A stretch of 64,000 nt of DNA, from the NCBI RefSeq assembly GCF_017948675.1, contig NZ_JAGFBU010000001.1:1358011-1422010 (forward strand). The letters are read 5' to 3'. Shown piece after piece: positions 28,138 to 35,993 of this stretch; the first letter of the stretch is position 1; every line of letters starts with the position of its first letter. Below the pieces are notes generated by a model. The model was not told the origin of the DNA. It saw nothing but the letters and a program-made list of their open reading frames with translations, and did not search any database. This DNA is from Flavobacterium flabelliforme. GTDB taxonomy: Bacteria; Bacteroidota; Bacteroidia; Flavobacteriales; Flavobacteriaceae. The translations under genes and the position numbers were made by a program.

Positions 28138-29316
28138 TTATTTGAATGCTGGAATTCCAGTTATATCCATTCCTGTAATCAATAAGTGAATATCATGTGT
28201 TCCTTCGTAAGTAATTACAGACTCTAAGTTCATCATGTGACGCATAATCGAGTATTCTCCTGTAATTCCCATTCCGCCTAACATTTGTCTTGCTTCACGA
28301 GCGATATGAATGGCCATATCTACATTGTTTCTTTTAGCCATTGAAATTTGTGCTGTTGTAGCTCTTCCTTCATTTCTTAACACTCCTAATCTCCAAGTTA
28401 GCAATTGTGCTTTTGTGATTTCAGTAATCATTTCGGCTAATTTCTTTTGTTGTAATTGTGTTCCTGCGATAGGCTTATCAAACTGAATTCTTTCTTTTGC
28501 ATAACGCAAAGCAGTATCATAACAATCCATGGCAGCACCAATAGCACCCCAAGCAATTCCGTAACGAGCAGAATCAAGACAACCAAGTGGCGCACCTAAT
28601 CCCGATTTGTTTGGTAATAAATTCTCTTTTGGTACTTTGACATTGTCAAAAATTAATTCTCCTGTTGAGGAAGCACGAAGCGACCATTTATTATGTGTTT
28701 CTGGAGTAGAAAATCCTTCCATTCCTCTTTCTACAATCAAACCGTGTATTCTACCTTCTTCATTTTTAGCCCAAACTATGGCAATATCTGCGAAAGGTGC
28801 ATTAGAAATCCACATTTTGGCACCATTTAGCAAATAATGATCACCCATATCTTTAAAATTGGTAATCATGCTTCCTGGATCAGAACCATAATTAGGTTCT
28901 GTTAATCCAAAACATCCCATGAATTCGCCCGTAGCTAATTTGGGTAAATATTTCATTCTTTGTTCTTCATTTCCGTATTTCCAAATAGGATACATGACCA
29001 ATGAAGATTGTACAGAAGAGGTAGAACGAACACCAGAATCTCCGCGTTCAATTTCTTGCATGATCAATCCGTATGATATTTGGTCTAATCCAGCTCCTCC
29101 ATATTCTTCAGGAATATAAGGGCCAAATCCGCCAATTTCGCCCAAACCTTTTATAATTTGTTTCGGAAATTCTGCTCTTTGAGCAAAATCTTCTATAATA
29201 GGCGATACTTCTTTCTTAACCCAAGCACGCGCAGAATCACGAACTAATTTGTGCTCTTCTGTTAGTAAATCGTCTAGGTTGTAATAATCAGGGGATTGAA
29301 ATAAATCTGGTTTCAT
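28138..29316 (-). CDS. Acyl-CoA dehydrogenase, glutaryl-CoA dehydrogenase-like
   Basis: The protein has 392 residues from ATG 29316, supported by the promoter box at 29337-29344; a longer frame begins at 29349. The order is the ACAD order: N-terminal helical domain, the FAD-binding region (GCFGLTEPNYGSDPGSM), the AKMWISNAPFADI beta part, and the C-terminal domain with the base-region TYEGTHDIH (Glu). The sequence is of the GCDH type (Ser at the FAD loop, EGT ending), so glutaryl-CoA oxidation to crotonyl-CoA is likely. Exact substrate use is inferred. Confidence 0.85.
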   Translation of the reverse strand: MKPDLFQSPDYYNLDDLLTEEHKLVRDSARAWVKKEVSPIIEDFAQRAEFPKQIIKGLGEIGGFGPYIPEEYGGAGLDQISYGLIMQEIERGDSGVRSTSSVQSSLVMYPIWKYGNEEQRMKYLPKLATGEFMGCFGLTEPNYGSDPGSMITNFKDMGDHYLLNGAKMWISNAPFADIAIVWAKNEEGRIHGLIVERGMEGFSTPETHNKWSLRASSTGELIFDNVKVPKENLLPNKSGLGAPLGCLDSARYGIAWGAIGAAMDCYDTALRYAKERIQFDKPIAGTQLQQKKLAEMITEITKAQLLTWRLGVLRNEGRATTAQISMAKRNNVDMAIHIAREARQMLGGMGITGEYSIMRHMMNLESVITYEGTHDIHLLITGMDITGIPAFK

Positions 29317-29336
29317 GTTAGCTAATTTTAAAAGAA

Positions 29337-29344
29337 CAAATCTA
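29337..29344 (-). promoter_or_regulatory. TAnnTTTG box for the acyl-CoA dehydrogenase gene
   Basis: The minus strand reads TAGATTTG 20 bp before ATG 29316. The gap from 29345 to 29673 is AT-rich without a gene. Confidence 0.5.
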
Positions 29345-29673
29345 CACAAAGAAATATAACAAATGCATTAACAAATGTTATATTTTTTCTATTTTGTGAA
29401 AAAGATAGCTTTTTTAAGCTTGTACGAAGCTATTTGAAAATTGCTATATATAAATGTAGAGAATTTTAGATTTTAAAGAATCTACTCTAATAAAAAAAAT
29501 AGAAGTTGTTTTTAAATTATAGTGGTTGAATAATTTCATTATTGGATTTCTAGAGTGAGCGATTGATGCTAAAAAAATAAATTATTCTTTAATTTTATAT
29601 AATAGATTATTGCTATTGCTGACATTTTTAAAAATATTGAAATTTTTATTCTCAATTGTTCATCTATTAATTT

Positions 29674-29681
29674 TACATTTG
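29674..29681 (+). promoter_or_regulatory. TAnnTTTG box for the TPR-AraC regulator gene
   Basis: TACATTTG lies 29 bp before ATG 29711. A TTG at 29656-29658 gives a spacing of 15, so the match is weak. Confidence 0.4.
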
Positions 29682-29710
29682 GGTTTTAATTTTTTTAAAC
29701 CAAACCTGAA

Positions 29711-31441
29711 ATGCGTTATCTATTTTATTGTTTTTTTTTAATGATAACGGTATCGTATTCCCAAAGCAAATCTAATTTGTCAGAGCAGGAATATACGATT
29801 TTTAAAAATAAAATTAGATTGTTATCAAGTTCTAATATTGATAGCGCTTTTATTTATACCGATAAATTAGAAACTTCTAATAATCATTTGCATCAAGCTT
29901 TTGCTCAAGGAACCAAATCCTACTTGTATCAAATTAAGGGTGATGTTCAGAACTCAAAATTCTCATTGGATAGAGCCTATGAAAGTTTAAAAAAGATTTC
30001 TTCTTCTAAAGATAAAATAGAAATGAATGCCTATTTGCTAAATTGTGGCGGTTTAAGTTCTTGGAAAAGAGGTGATTTTAGCCATGCATTAGATCAGTTT
30101 CAAGAAGGGCGAAAATTGTCTATCAGTATCAATGATCGTGTACAAGCACTCAAATTTAATATAAACATAGGCTTAATAAATAATGAGGTAGGAAATTATA
30201 AAGAAGCTATTTCTATTTCTAAACAATCTGACCTGATGATTGATAAAATGCGGTATCTATTTTCAGATGAGCAATTTAATATGTATAAAAGTGCAATAAA
30301 TTTGAATTTAGGTAAATATTATGAAGATTTCTACAAAAGTAAAATAGATAAAACCGAATATTTAGATTCTGCTCAATTTTATTATGGTAAAGCTATTATT
30401 TATTCTAAATCTTTAGATTATAATAAAATGTTAGCTCAGATGAATTTAGCAAATATTTATTACCTCAAGAAAAATTTTTCAGAAGCCGAAAAAGGATATC
30501 AAAGTATTTTGAATAGCTCAAAAGAAAATGGTTTTTTTCTTGAATATTCTAAGATCATATATAATTTAGGAGATTTGTATTATTATAAAAAAGAATACAA
30601 ACAATCTCTAGTGTATTTTAAAAAAGTAGATTCAATTTATTATGCCGATAAAGCGAATCCCATAGAGTTCCTAAAATCTAATTATTATCAAGCTAAAATA
30701 TACCAAGCTCTTAAAAATCAAGAAGAGGCGGCTAAATATTCGGAAATATATTTAGAAAACTATGAAAAAAATGAATTTAAGCTGAATAAAGAAATAGCTG
30801 AAGTTAATTTTAAAAAGAGTAAGGAACAATTAAAAACGGAAATGAGAATCATTCAAGAAGACTATAAATACAAAAAGAATCTTACTATTTTGGTTGTTTT
30901 AGTTTTATGTGTTTTAGTTGTTTTTTTAGGTTTCCTTGCTGTAAGAGGTTTTAAAAAGAAAAAAATAGCGGAACGTAAAGTAGCTGATTTGATTGAGGAA
31001 TACAGAATGAATAGAATTAATTCAGAGAAAGAAATTATAATCAATCAAGAAATTGTCAAAAACACTTCTTCTTTAATTAGTATTGAAAAAGAAAATGAAA
31101 TTTTAGAAAAATTAAAATTTTTAGAAAAAAAATTAGAATATTTAAAACCTGATTTTACCCAACAATCTGCCGCAAAAAAAATCAAAACTAACACCTCTTA
31201 TCTTTCTAGCGTAGTTAATAATCATTATAATAAAACGTTTAGTGAGTATTTAAATGAACTTAGAATAAATTATGTAATTGAGGAAATGATTTCTAATGCA
31301 ACTTATAGAAAATATTCTACTCAAGCAATTGCTGAAAGTGTAGGATTTAAAAATGCCGTTTCATTTACAAAATCCTTTAATAAACGAACAGGAGTTACAC
31401 CGATTCAATTTATTAAAGGACTTGAGAAAGAAATTGTTTAA
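29711..31441 (+). CDS. TPR-type membrane regulator with AraC HTH output
   Basis: The 576-residue protein has a signal peptide (YSQ cleavage about residue 19) and a periplasmic TPR region (about 25-370), with helix pairs such as ANIYYLKKNFSEAEKGYQSI. A transmembrane helix (about 390-412) and a cytoplasmic coiled coil follow. The C-terminal AraC-type HTH (about 478-570) reads AAKKIKTNTSYLSSVVNNHY and AIAESVGFKNAVSFTKSFNKRTG. It should sense an envelope signal and regulate transcription directly. It is the gene upstream of the peptide-export region, but that it controls this region is only a guess. Confidence 0.9.
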   Translation: MRYLFYCFFLMITVSYSQSKSNLSEQEYTIFKNKIRLLSSSNIDSAFIYTDKLETSNNHLHQAFAQGTKSYLYQIKGDVQNSKFSLDRAYESLKKISSSKDKIEMNAYLLNCGGLSSWKRGDFSHALDQFQEGRKLSISINDRVQALKFNINIGLINNEVGNYKEAISISKQSDLMIDKMRYLFSDEQFNMYKSAINLNLGKYYEDFYKSKIDKTEYLDSAQFYYGKAIIYSKSLDYNKMLAQMNLANIYYLKKNFSEAEKGYQSILNSSKENGFFLEYSKIIYNLGDLYYYKKEYKQSLVYFKKVDSIYYADKANPIEFLKSNYYQAKIYQALKNQEEAAKYSEIYLENYEKNEFKLNKEIAEVNFKKSKEQLKTEMRIIQEDYKYKKNLTILVVLVLCVLVVFLGFLAVRGFKKKKIAERKVADLIEEYRMNRINSEKEIIINQEIVKNTSSLISIEKENEILEKLKFLEKKLEYLKPDFTQQSAAKKIKTNTSYLSSVVNNHYNKTFSEYLNELRINYVIEEMISNATYRKYSTQAIAESVGFKNAVSFTKSFNKRTGVTPIQFIKGLEKEIV

Positions 31442-31859
31442 TTCCTTATAAATTAGTTAGATTTAATCAAGATTTCATACTGTAAAAGTTTTTACTTGTA
31501 ATGAATACTTTTAGTTTTCCATCAGTAATTTTAAAAATAATAATATTACAGAAAACACATAATAATGACATTCAGAACAGACAAAAAAATAAAGGGTTTT
31601 GCGTTTCCATTTTTTTTGCTCTTGAATATTAATTTTGAAAACTTTCTTTTATTACATTCTCTTTAAAATTTAGTTTCCTCCTATTAATATTTTAAAAATA
31701 AATCATATGATTGGTTTTGTTATTTTGAATTCCATAATTATTTGACATTATCACCGTAATCTACATTAACATTATATTTCATGATGTTAATACAATAAAT
31801 AACAACTCGATTTTGAGTTTCATTTTTTAAGGTTAGATTTATTTAAATAAAAACATCTT
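31442..31859. other. Gap between the regulator and the minus-strand peptide gene
   Basis: AT-rich sequence with no gene that I can support on either strand. Short frames of 14 residues on the minus strand were dismissed. Confidence 0.5.
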
Positions 31860-32000
31860 TTATAGTACACCTGTTCCCGAGTTTGAAGTAGTAGTTCCTG
31901 GCTTTGGGTCAGTTGTATCACCTCCATAAATTGTTAATAATTTTTTATTAGATATCTCATTTTTTTCGAAATTTTTCAAACTTAATTTTTCAACTTTCAT
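31860..32000 (-). CDS. Small GG-leader peptide precursor (46 residues), Thr/Ser-rich core
   Basis: ATG 32000 to TAA 31860 encodes 46 residues. The leader starts MKVEKLSLKNFEKNEIS and ends KLLTIYGG, a double glycine at residues 26-27. A 19-residue core with Asp, Pro, Gly, Thr and Ser and no cysteine follows. This fits the short GG-leader natural-product precursors of Bacteroidota (lanthipeptide-like or radical-SAM-type peptides). The core is rich in Thr and Ser, which could be dehydrated, but no modifying enzyme gene is visible nearby. It lies between the TPR-AraC gene and the VKOR-type gene, transcribed the other way. The start is clear but the function is unknown. Confidence 0.7.
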   Translation of the reverse strand: MKVEKLSLKNFEKNEISNKKLLTIYGGDTTDPKPGTTTSNSGTGVL

Positions 32001-32284
32001 AATATTTTGTTCTTTAGTAATACGTAGATTATTCTACTTTTCTAAAATTAAGTGATTATGACAGCGCGTGTCTTTGTTTATGATGTAGCGTGTTTTAAAG
32101 CTTTGTTTTTCTTTTTAAATAACTGAAAATCAATATTTTGAATAAATTTTTATAATAACATAATTTATAAATTGTAAGTCCTATAATTTGAAAATTATCT
32201 ATATAGACAGATTATACATCGCAAAAAACTGTCATATTTGTAAAAAGGATTGTATCAATCTGTTTTATTTATAAAGAGAAAATT

Positions 32285-33862
32285 ATGATAAATCTAGTTC
32301 AGAAGTTTTTAGAGATTACCAATTATTCAAATCAAAAGGAAGCGTTCGAAGATCTATTTCAGTCACATCCTAATTTTCCAAGTTTATTTGCAATAACCGA
32401 TTCACTAGATTTATTGTCTATTGAAAATATGGCAGTCAATATCCCGAAAGAGCATTTTATTGAATTACCAGATTCTTTTTTGGCTATTTTTAATAAAAGT
32501 TTAGTTTTAGTATCAAAAACATTAACTATAGTTAGTACCCTCAACGAAAAAGGTGAAAAGCGAAATTTTTCATACACTGAATTTATAAAAGATTGGAGTG
32601 GAGTAGTTGTTGTAATTGAACCAAACGAAATTATTCTAAACAAGAAGTCTGGTATTAATTTAAAACTAGTACAGTATGTTTTACCTGCTTTAGTTATAAT
32701 TGGGAGTTCGTTTTTTTATAATAACTATACTTTTTATGATTATTTTTTGCTTTTAACAACAATTGTTGGATTATTTTTTAGCATCCTTATTATTCAGGAA
32801 AAATTGGGTTATAGCAACGATATGGTCTCCAAGTTTTGCAATGCTAGTTCCAATACTTCGTGCGAATCTATTATTAAGTCTAGTAATGGGAGGATCAATA
32901 AATGGCTTAGTTTTTCTGATTTGCCGGTGCTTTTTTTTGGTATAAGTCTTTTGTCTTTAGTCTTTGAGCCAAAAAATTCAAGTGTAATAATTGGGTTCAT
33001 TAGTGTTTTTTCTCTTCCATTAATCGGATATACTTTATGGATTCAGAAAATACAATTAAAAAAATGGTGTGTTTTATGCTTGATTATATCATCAATTATT
33101 TTAATGCAAAGTTTAGCATGGTTCTTTGTAATTGAGCCTAATACAATCGAAACGCTTTCTTTTCCTTTTATATATTTCATTTCATCAATTTTAGTATCCT
33201 CTTTTTGGTTTACGATAAAACCATTTTTAGAAGATAAAATTAAAATAGGAAAATCTATAAAGGAGCTGACAAAATTTAAAAGAAATTATATGATTTTTGA
33301 TTTCTTGTTGCAAGACATTCCTTCTCTAAAAGGATTTGAAGATTTGAAAGGATTAACTTTTGGTAATAAAGAAGCATCTCTTAAACTTACTTTAATTCTT
33401 AGTGCAAGTTGCGGTCATTGTCATACAGCATTCAAAAATGGATTTGAACTGGTATCTAAATATCCTGAAAAGATTTTTTTAAATATTTTGTTCAATATTA
33501 ATCCACAAAATAAAGATAATCCATACACAACTGTGGTTGAGAGTTTATTAGCAATTAATGATATTAATCCCAGCAATATGGAGGAAGCAATTACAGATTG
33601 GCATTTGAAACAAATAGGCTTAAAAGTCTGGGAACAAAAATGGAAAGTCAAAAGCATAAGTAATGAAGTTAAAGAAGAAATTCAGAAGCAGTACGATTGG
33701 TGTCTTCAAAATAAATTTAATTATACACCAGTGAAAATTGTAAATAATAAATTATTCCCTTCAGAATATGAAATTAACGAATTAAAATATTTCTTTAATG
33801 ATTTTGACTTAGAAAGAGAGTTTTTTCATGTTGCTAATTTAGGTCAAGAAGCAGGCAGATAA
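32285..33862 (+). CDS. C39-like / VKOR / thioredoxin fusion protein
   Basis: The 525-residue protein joins three parts. Residues 1-115 resemble a C39-type peptidase domain (HPNFPSLFAITDSL) without the catalytic Cys, and probably bind the leader or another partner. Residues 125-310 form a membrane VKOR domain with the Cys185/Cys193 pair (Cx7C) and the CxxC Cys262/Cys265 (WCVLC). Residues 335-515 form a thioredoxin/DsbA-like domain with CGHC (376-379) and a TP loop. VKOR-DsbA systems create disulfides in exported proteins. Located before genes for cysteine-rich peptides and their exporter, it is probably their dedicated oxidase (inference). Confidence 0.85.
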   Translation: MINLVQKFLEITNYSNQKEAFEDLFQSHPNFPSLFAITDSLDLLSIENMAVNIPKEHFIELPDSFLAIFNKSLVLVSKTLTIVSTLNEKGEKRNFSYTEFIKDWSGVVVVIEPNEIILNKKSGINLKLVQYVLPALVIIGSSFFYNNYTFYDYFLLLTTIVGLFFSILIIQEKLGYSNDMVSKFCNASSNTSCESIIKSSNGRINKWLSFSDLPVLFFGISLLSLVFEPKNSSVIIGFISVFSLPLIGYTLWIQKIQLKKWCVLCLIISSIILMQSLAWFFVIEPNTIETLSFPFIYFISSILVSSFWFTIKPFLEDKIKIGKSIKELTKFKRNYMIFDFLLQDIPSLKGFEDLKGLTFGNKEASLKLTLILSASCGHCHTAFKNGFELVSKYPEKIFLNILFNINPQNKDNPYTTVVESLLAINDINPSNMEEAITDWHLKQIGLKVWEQKWKVKSISNEVKEEIQKQYDWCLQNKFNYTPVKIVNNKLFPSEYEINELKYFFNDFDLEREFFHVANLGQEAGR

Positions 33863-33937
33863 GGTTATATTTTATAAATTAATTACCCATTTACATTATT
33901 TAAAAACTTATGTAACTAAATTTTAAAACTTTTTATT

Positions 33938-34104
33938 ATGTTAAAAAATATTGTAAATCTTCAAGTAGTTAAAAAATAACTTCAATTGAAAAAAAGAAAA
34001 TTAATGGAGATTTTCATGGTGTAGAAAGCTGCTTTTTATCAACCGTTTGTGGCTCTGCTGAAGGATTACTATGCATGAATCCAAATGATTCTATTTGTAA
34101 TTAA
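33938..34104 (+). pseudogene. Peptide precursor 1, frameshifted
   Basis: ATG 33938 opens with MLKNIVNLQVVKK and then TAA at 33977-33979. Adding one T in the AAAAAATAAC tract restores the frame: KLTSIEKKKINGD, then a core with four Cys to the stop at 34102-34104. So a single-base deletion near 33976 breaks the gene. The GG site is also changed to GD. The restored core still has an even number of cysteines. It is the first member of the array. Confidence 0.75.
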
Positions 34105-34125
34105 ACAAATAGTACTATAGATTTT

Positions 34126-34146
34126 AGACAGAAGCCCTAACTGTCT
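34126..34146 (+). repeat. Array intergenic hairpin 1
   Basis: AGACAG (34126-34131) pairs with CTGTCT (34141-34146), and TAAATGATTGGGGTATTAACCA follows directly. The same arrangement recurs before peptides 3 and 8. Confidence 0.6.
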
Positions 34147-34187
34147 TAAATGATTGGGGTATTAACCAAATTTTAAAATTTTATATT

Positions 34188-34349
34188 ATGTTAAAAAACA
34201 TTTTAGATTTAAAAGGTGCTCAGGAATTGACCAAAAATGAGCAAATATCAATTAGTGGAGGTAATGCTCCTGATTGTTATGACCCACAAACTGAAACTTA
34301 TTTATGCCCTGTTCGTATTGGCAGAGAATGGTTTTGTAATCCATGCTAA
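34188..34349 (+). CDS. GG-leader peptide precursor 2 (53 residues, 4 Cys)
   Basis: The 25-residue leader MLKNILDLKGAQELTKNEQ continues to a double glycine (24-25). The 28-residue core has cysteines at core positions 5, 15, 25 and 28. The leader carries no Cys. The upstream block AACCAAATTTTAAAA precedes the ATG, as in other array genes. It is a likely substrate of the C39 exporter encoded at 35994. The type of product (bacteriocin, signal or other) is not known. Confidence 0.75.
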   Translation: MLKNILDLKGAQELTKNEQISISGGNAPDCYDPQTETYLCPVRIGREWFCNPC

Positions 34350-34407
34350 AAAACAATAATTTTCTTTTCATTAGATGAAAAGTAATGAGGGTTTTAAAAC
34401 TGAATTA

Positions 34408-34430
34408 AAGACATAATGCCTTTTTGTCTT
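34408..34430 (+). repeat. Array intergenic hairpin 2
   Basis: AAGACA (34408-34413) pairs with TGTCTT (34425-34430), followed by AAAATAATGAAGGTACTAACCA. This matches the arrangement of hairpins 1 and 3. Confidence 0.55.
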
Positions 34431-34471
34431 AAAATAATGAAGGTACTAACCAAATTTTAAAAGTATAAATT

Positions 34472-34663
34472 ATGTTAAAAAACATCTTGAATTTAAATGG
34501 TGCTCAAATATTATCAAAAAATGAGCAAAAGAGTATTAAAGGAGGAATCACTGTAGAAATGGCTGAATGTATTTCTAACGGATGTGTTATGCAAACTAAT
34601 TCACCTGGTATTGGATGGGAAAGTGGCTGTGGAGGATCTAAAAGAATTTGGTGTTTGTATTAA
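34472..34663 (+). CDS. GG-leader peptide precursor 3 (63 residues, 4 Cys)
   Basis: The leader MLKNILNLNGAQILSKNEQ ends with GG at 24-25. The 38-residue core has Cys at 8, 13, 28 and 36, a Gly-rich middle and an aromatic end (WCLY). It is the longest core of the array. It sits behind the shared upstream block AACCAAATTTTAAAA. The function is not known. Confidence 0.75.
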   Translation: MLKNILNLNGAQILSKNEQKSIKGGITVEMAECISNGCVMQTNSPGIGWESGCGGSKRIWCLY

Positions 34664-34728
34664 TTGTTTAAATATACAATAAAATTTTATTAAAGATTTC
34701 TATTCTTTTAATTTTAAAAACTTTAGTT

Positions 34729-34884
34729 ATGTTAAAAAACATCATGAATTTACAAGGAACTCATAAATTAACCAGAAATGAGCAAAAATCAATCAATGGC
34801 GGGCGATTAGCTTGCGATTCAATGCACTTATGCCCAAAAGGTCAATGTTGTGTTAAAGGCACTTGTTGGCTTTGTATTGAATAG
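34729..34884 (+). CDS. GG-leader peptide precursor 4 (51 residues, 6 Cys)
   Basis: Leader MLKNIMNLQGTHKLTRNEQ to GG at 24-25. The 26-residue core has six cysteines at 4, 10, 15, 16, 21 and 24, including a CC pair, the densest in the array. Six cysteines in 26 residues suggest a compact, disulfide-knotted peptide. It is not part of the supplied listing of long frames because it is short. Confidence 0.75.
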   Translation: MLKNIMNLQGTHKLTRNEQKSINGGRLACDSMHLCPKGQCCVKGTCWLCIE

Positions 34885-35001
34885 AATTGATAATTTATCT
34901 AATTTTATTTTTTGCATGAAAGAATGTAAAAAATTATTTTTTAAAATAAATCATAATTATCGTTTTAAGATAATTATTGTAAAAACTTTAAATCTGAAAC
35001 T

Positions 35002-35187
35002 ATGTTAAAAAATATTTTAAATTTAGAAGGTGCACAGGAATTGAATAGCAAAGAGCAAAAATCTATAATTGGAGGCAATGCACCAGTTTGTGAAGAGGGT
35101 TACACAGCGAGAAGATGTCCGAAATCTGGTAATACTCCAGCTTATTGGAATTGTGTGCCAAATTACTATAATGATGCATGCTATTAA
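35002..35187 (+). CDS. GG-leader peptide precursor 5 (61 residues, 4 Cys)
   Basis: Leader MLKNILNLEGAQELNSKEQ to GG at 24-25. The 36-residue core starts NAPVC like precursor 2 (NAPDC) and has Cys at 5, 14, 26 and 35, with several aromatic residues. It is preceded by an AT-rich stretch of about 117 bp after precursor 4. Confidence 0.75.
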   Translation: MLKNILNLEGAQELNSKEQKSIIGGNAPVCEEGYTARRCPKSGNTPAYWNCVPNYYNDACY

Positions 35188-35254
35188 AAAGTTTTTAATT
35201 TTTAAATGCGACTTAAAACGTTATTGTAGTACTTAATTTTATAAAATTATTGTC

Positions 35255-35434
35255 ATTTTAAAAAACATTTTAGATTTAGATGGAGCTCAGCAATTAACCA
35301 AGAATGAGCAAAAATCAATTAACGGAGGTAATAGTAGCCAAGGTATGTGTTTTGTTAATGGCAATTGGATACAAGTAGATTGTAATATAAAATGTCCAGG
35401 AGGAACTCGACCTTTTTGTATTGCAGAAGATTAA
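35255..35434 (+). CDS. GG-leader peptide frame 6, ATG replaced by ATT (4 Cys)
   Basis: The reading frame is intact for 59 codons to TAA at 35432-35434 with the leader pattern LKNILDLDGAQQLTKNEQ and GG. The core has Cys at 7, 18, 22 and 30. The codon where paralogues have ATG is ATT (35255-35257), and an in-frame TAA lies upstream with no ATG, GTG or TTG between. Either ATT is used, which is very rare, or the gene has lost its start. The intact frame and even Cys number argue for recent loss or continued use. Confidence 0.55.
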   Translation: MLKNILDLDGAQQLTKNEQKSINGGNSSQGMCFVNGNWIQVDCNIKCPGGTRPFCIAED

Positions 35435-35471
35435 GTAAAGATTATTAACCAAAATTTTAAGACTTTAGATT

Positions 35472-35627
35472 ATGTTAAAAAGTATATTGAATATTAAAGG
35501 TACTCATGAATTGACAAAAACGGAGACGAAAAGTATTAATGGTGGTAAAGCTCCAGCTTGTTGTTTAGATTGGAATCCAGCCAAACGAATTTGCTCTAGA
35601 TGGGATCAAAATTGTTTAGGAAATTAA
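35472..35627 (+). CDS. GG-leader peptide precursor 7 (51 residues, 4 Cys)
   Basis: Leader MLKSILNIKGTHELTKTET to GG at 24-25. The 26-residue core starts KAPACC and has Cys at 5, 6, 16 and 23. The CC pair resembles precursors 4 and 8. It is preceded by AACCAAAATTTTAAGA, a variant of the shared upstream block. Confidence 0.75.
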   Translation: MLKSILNIKGTHELTKTETKSINGGKAPACCLDWNPAKRICSRWDQNCLGN

Positions 35628-35641
35628 AGATTTTCTATACT

Positions 35642-35662
35642 AGACAATAGTCCCAATTGTCT
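35642..35662 (+). repeat. Array intergenic hairpin 3
   Basis: AGACAAT (35642-35648) pairs with ATTGTCT (35656-35662), followed by TTAAATTATTGGGAATGACTT. This is the best conserved of the three array hairpins. Confidence 0.6.
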
Positions 35663-35704
35663 TTAAATTATTGGGAATGACTTGAAAATTTAAAACTCTA
35701 TATT

Positions 35705-35890
35705 ATGTTAAAAACCATTTTAAAATTACAGGGAGCTCAAGAATTGAGTAAGAGTGAAGCAAAAAGTATTAATGGAGGTGTGACCGAAGAATGTAGTAGG
35801 GCTATAAGTACTGGTTTTGCTCTATTTAAAGGCGGTAAACCATGCCCATTAGATTACTATTCTTTAGGAGGATGTTGCTGGCCAAGTTAA
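35705..35890 (+). CDS. GG-leader peptide precursor 8 (61 residues, 4 Cys)
   Basis: Leader MLKTILKLQGAQELSKSEA to GG at 24-25. The 36-residue core has Cys at 5, 22, 32 and 33 and ends GGCCWPS. An internal GG in the core (residues 18-19) lies far from the leader and is unlikely to be the cleavage site. It is the last peptide gene, directly before a strong terminator and the exporter gene. Confidence 0.75.
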   Translation: MLKTILKLQGAQELSKSEAKSINGGVTEECSRAISTGFALFKGGKPCPLDYYSLGGCCWPS

Positions 35891-35904
35891 AAATTAGTTG
35901 TATC

Positions 35905-35933
35905 TAATAGAGAGGATTTTATCCTCTCTATTA
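35905..35933 (+). terminator. Terminator between the peptide array and the exporter gene
   Basis: A perfect 12-bp stem TAATAGAGAGGA/TCCTCTCTATTA (35905-35916 with 35922-35933) with a 5-nt loop and a following T run. It would keep peptide mRNA levels separate from those of the exporter. Confidence 0.9.
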
Positions 35934-35993
35934 TTTTTTATAAGAATATAAAATTATTCAATTATATTGTGGTTTTAAAAATTAGATCTAAAA

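Noticed and set aside
31442..31859. Short minus-strand frames such as MKYNVNVDYGDNVK.
   Set aside because: They have 14 residues or fewer, overlap each other and show no leader, so they are not supported.
33938..35890. The repeated leader-coding segments could look like a CRISPR array.
   Set aside because: The repeats are coding, about 75 bp long with synonymous changes, at irregular spacing and with variable coding cores between. No cas genes are present.
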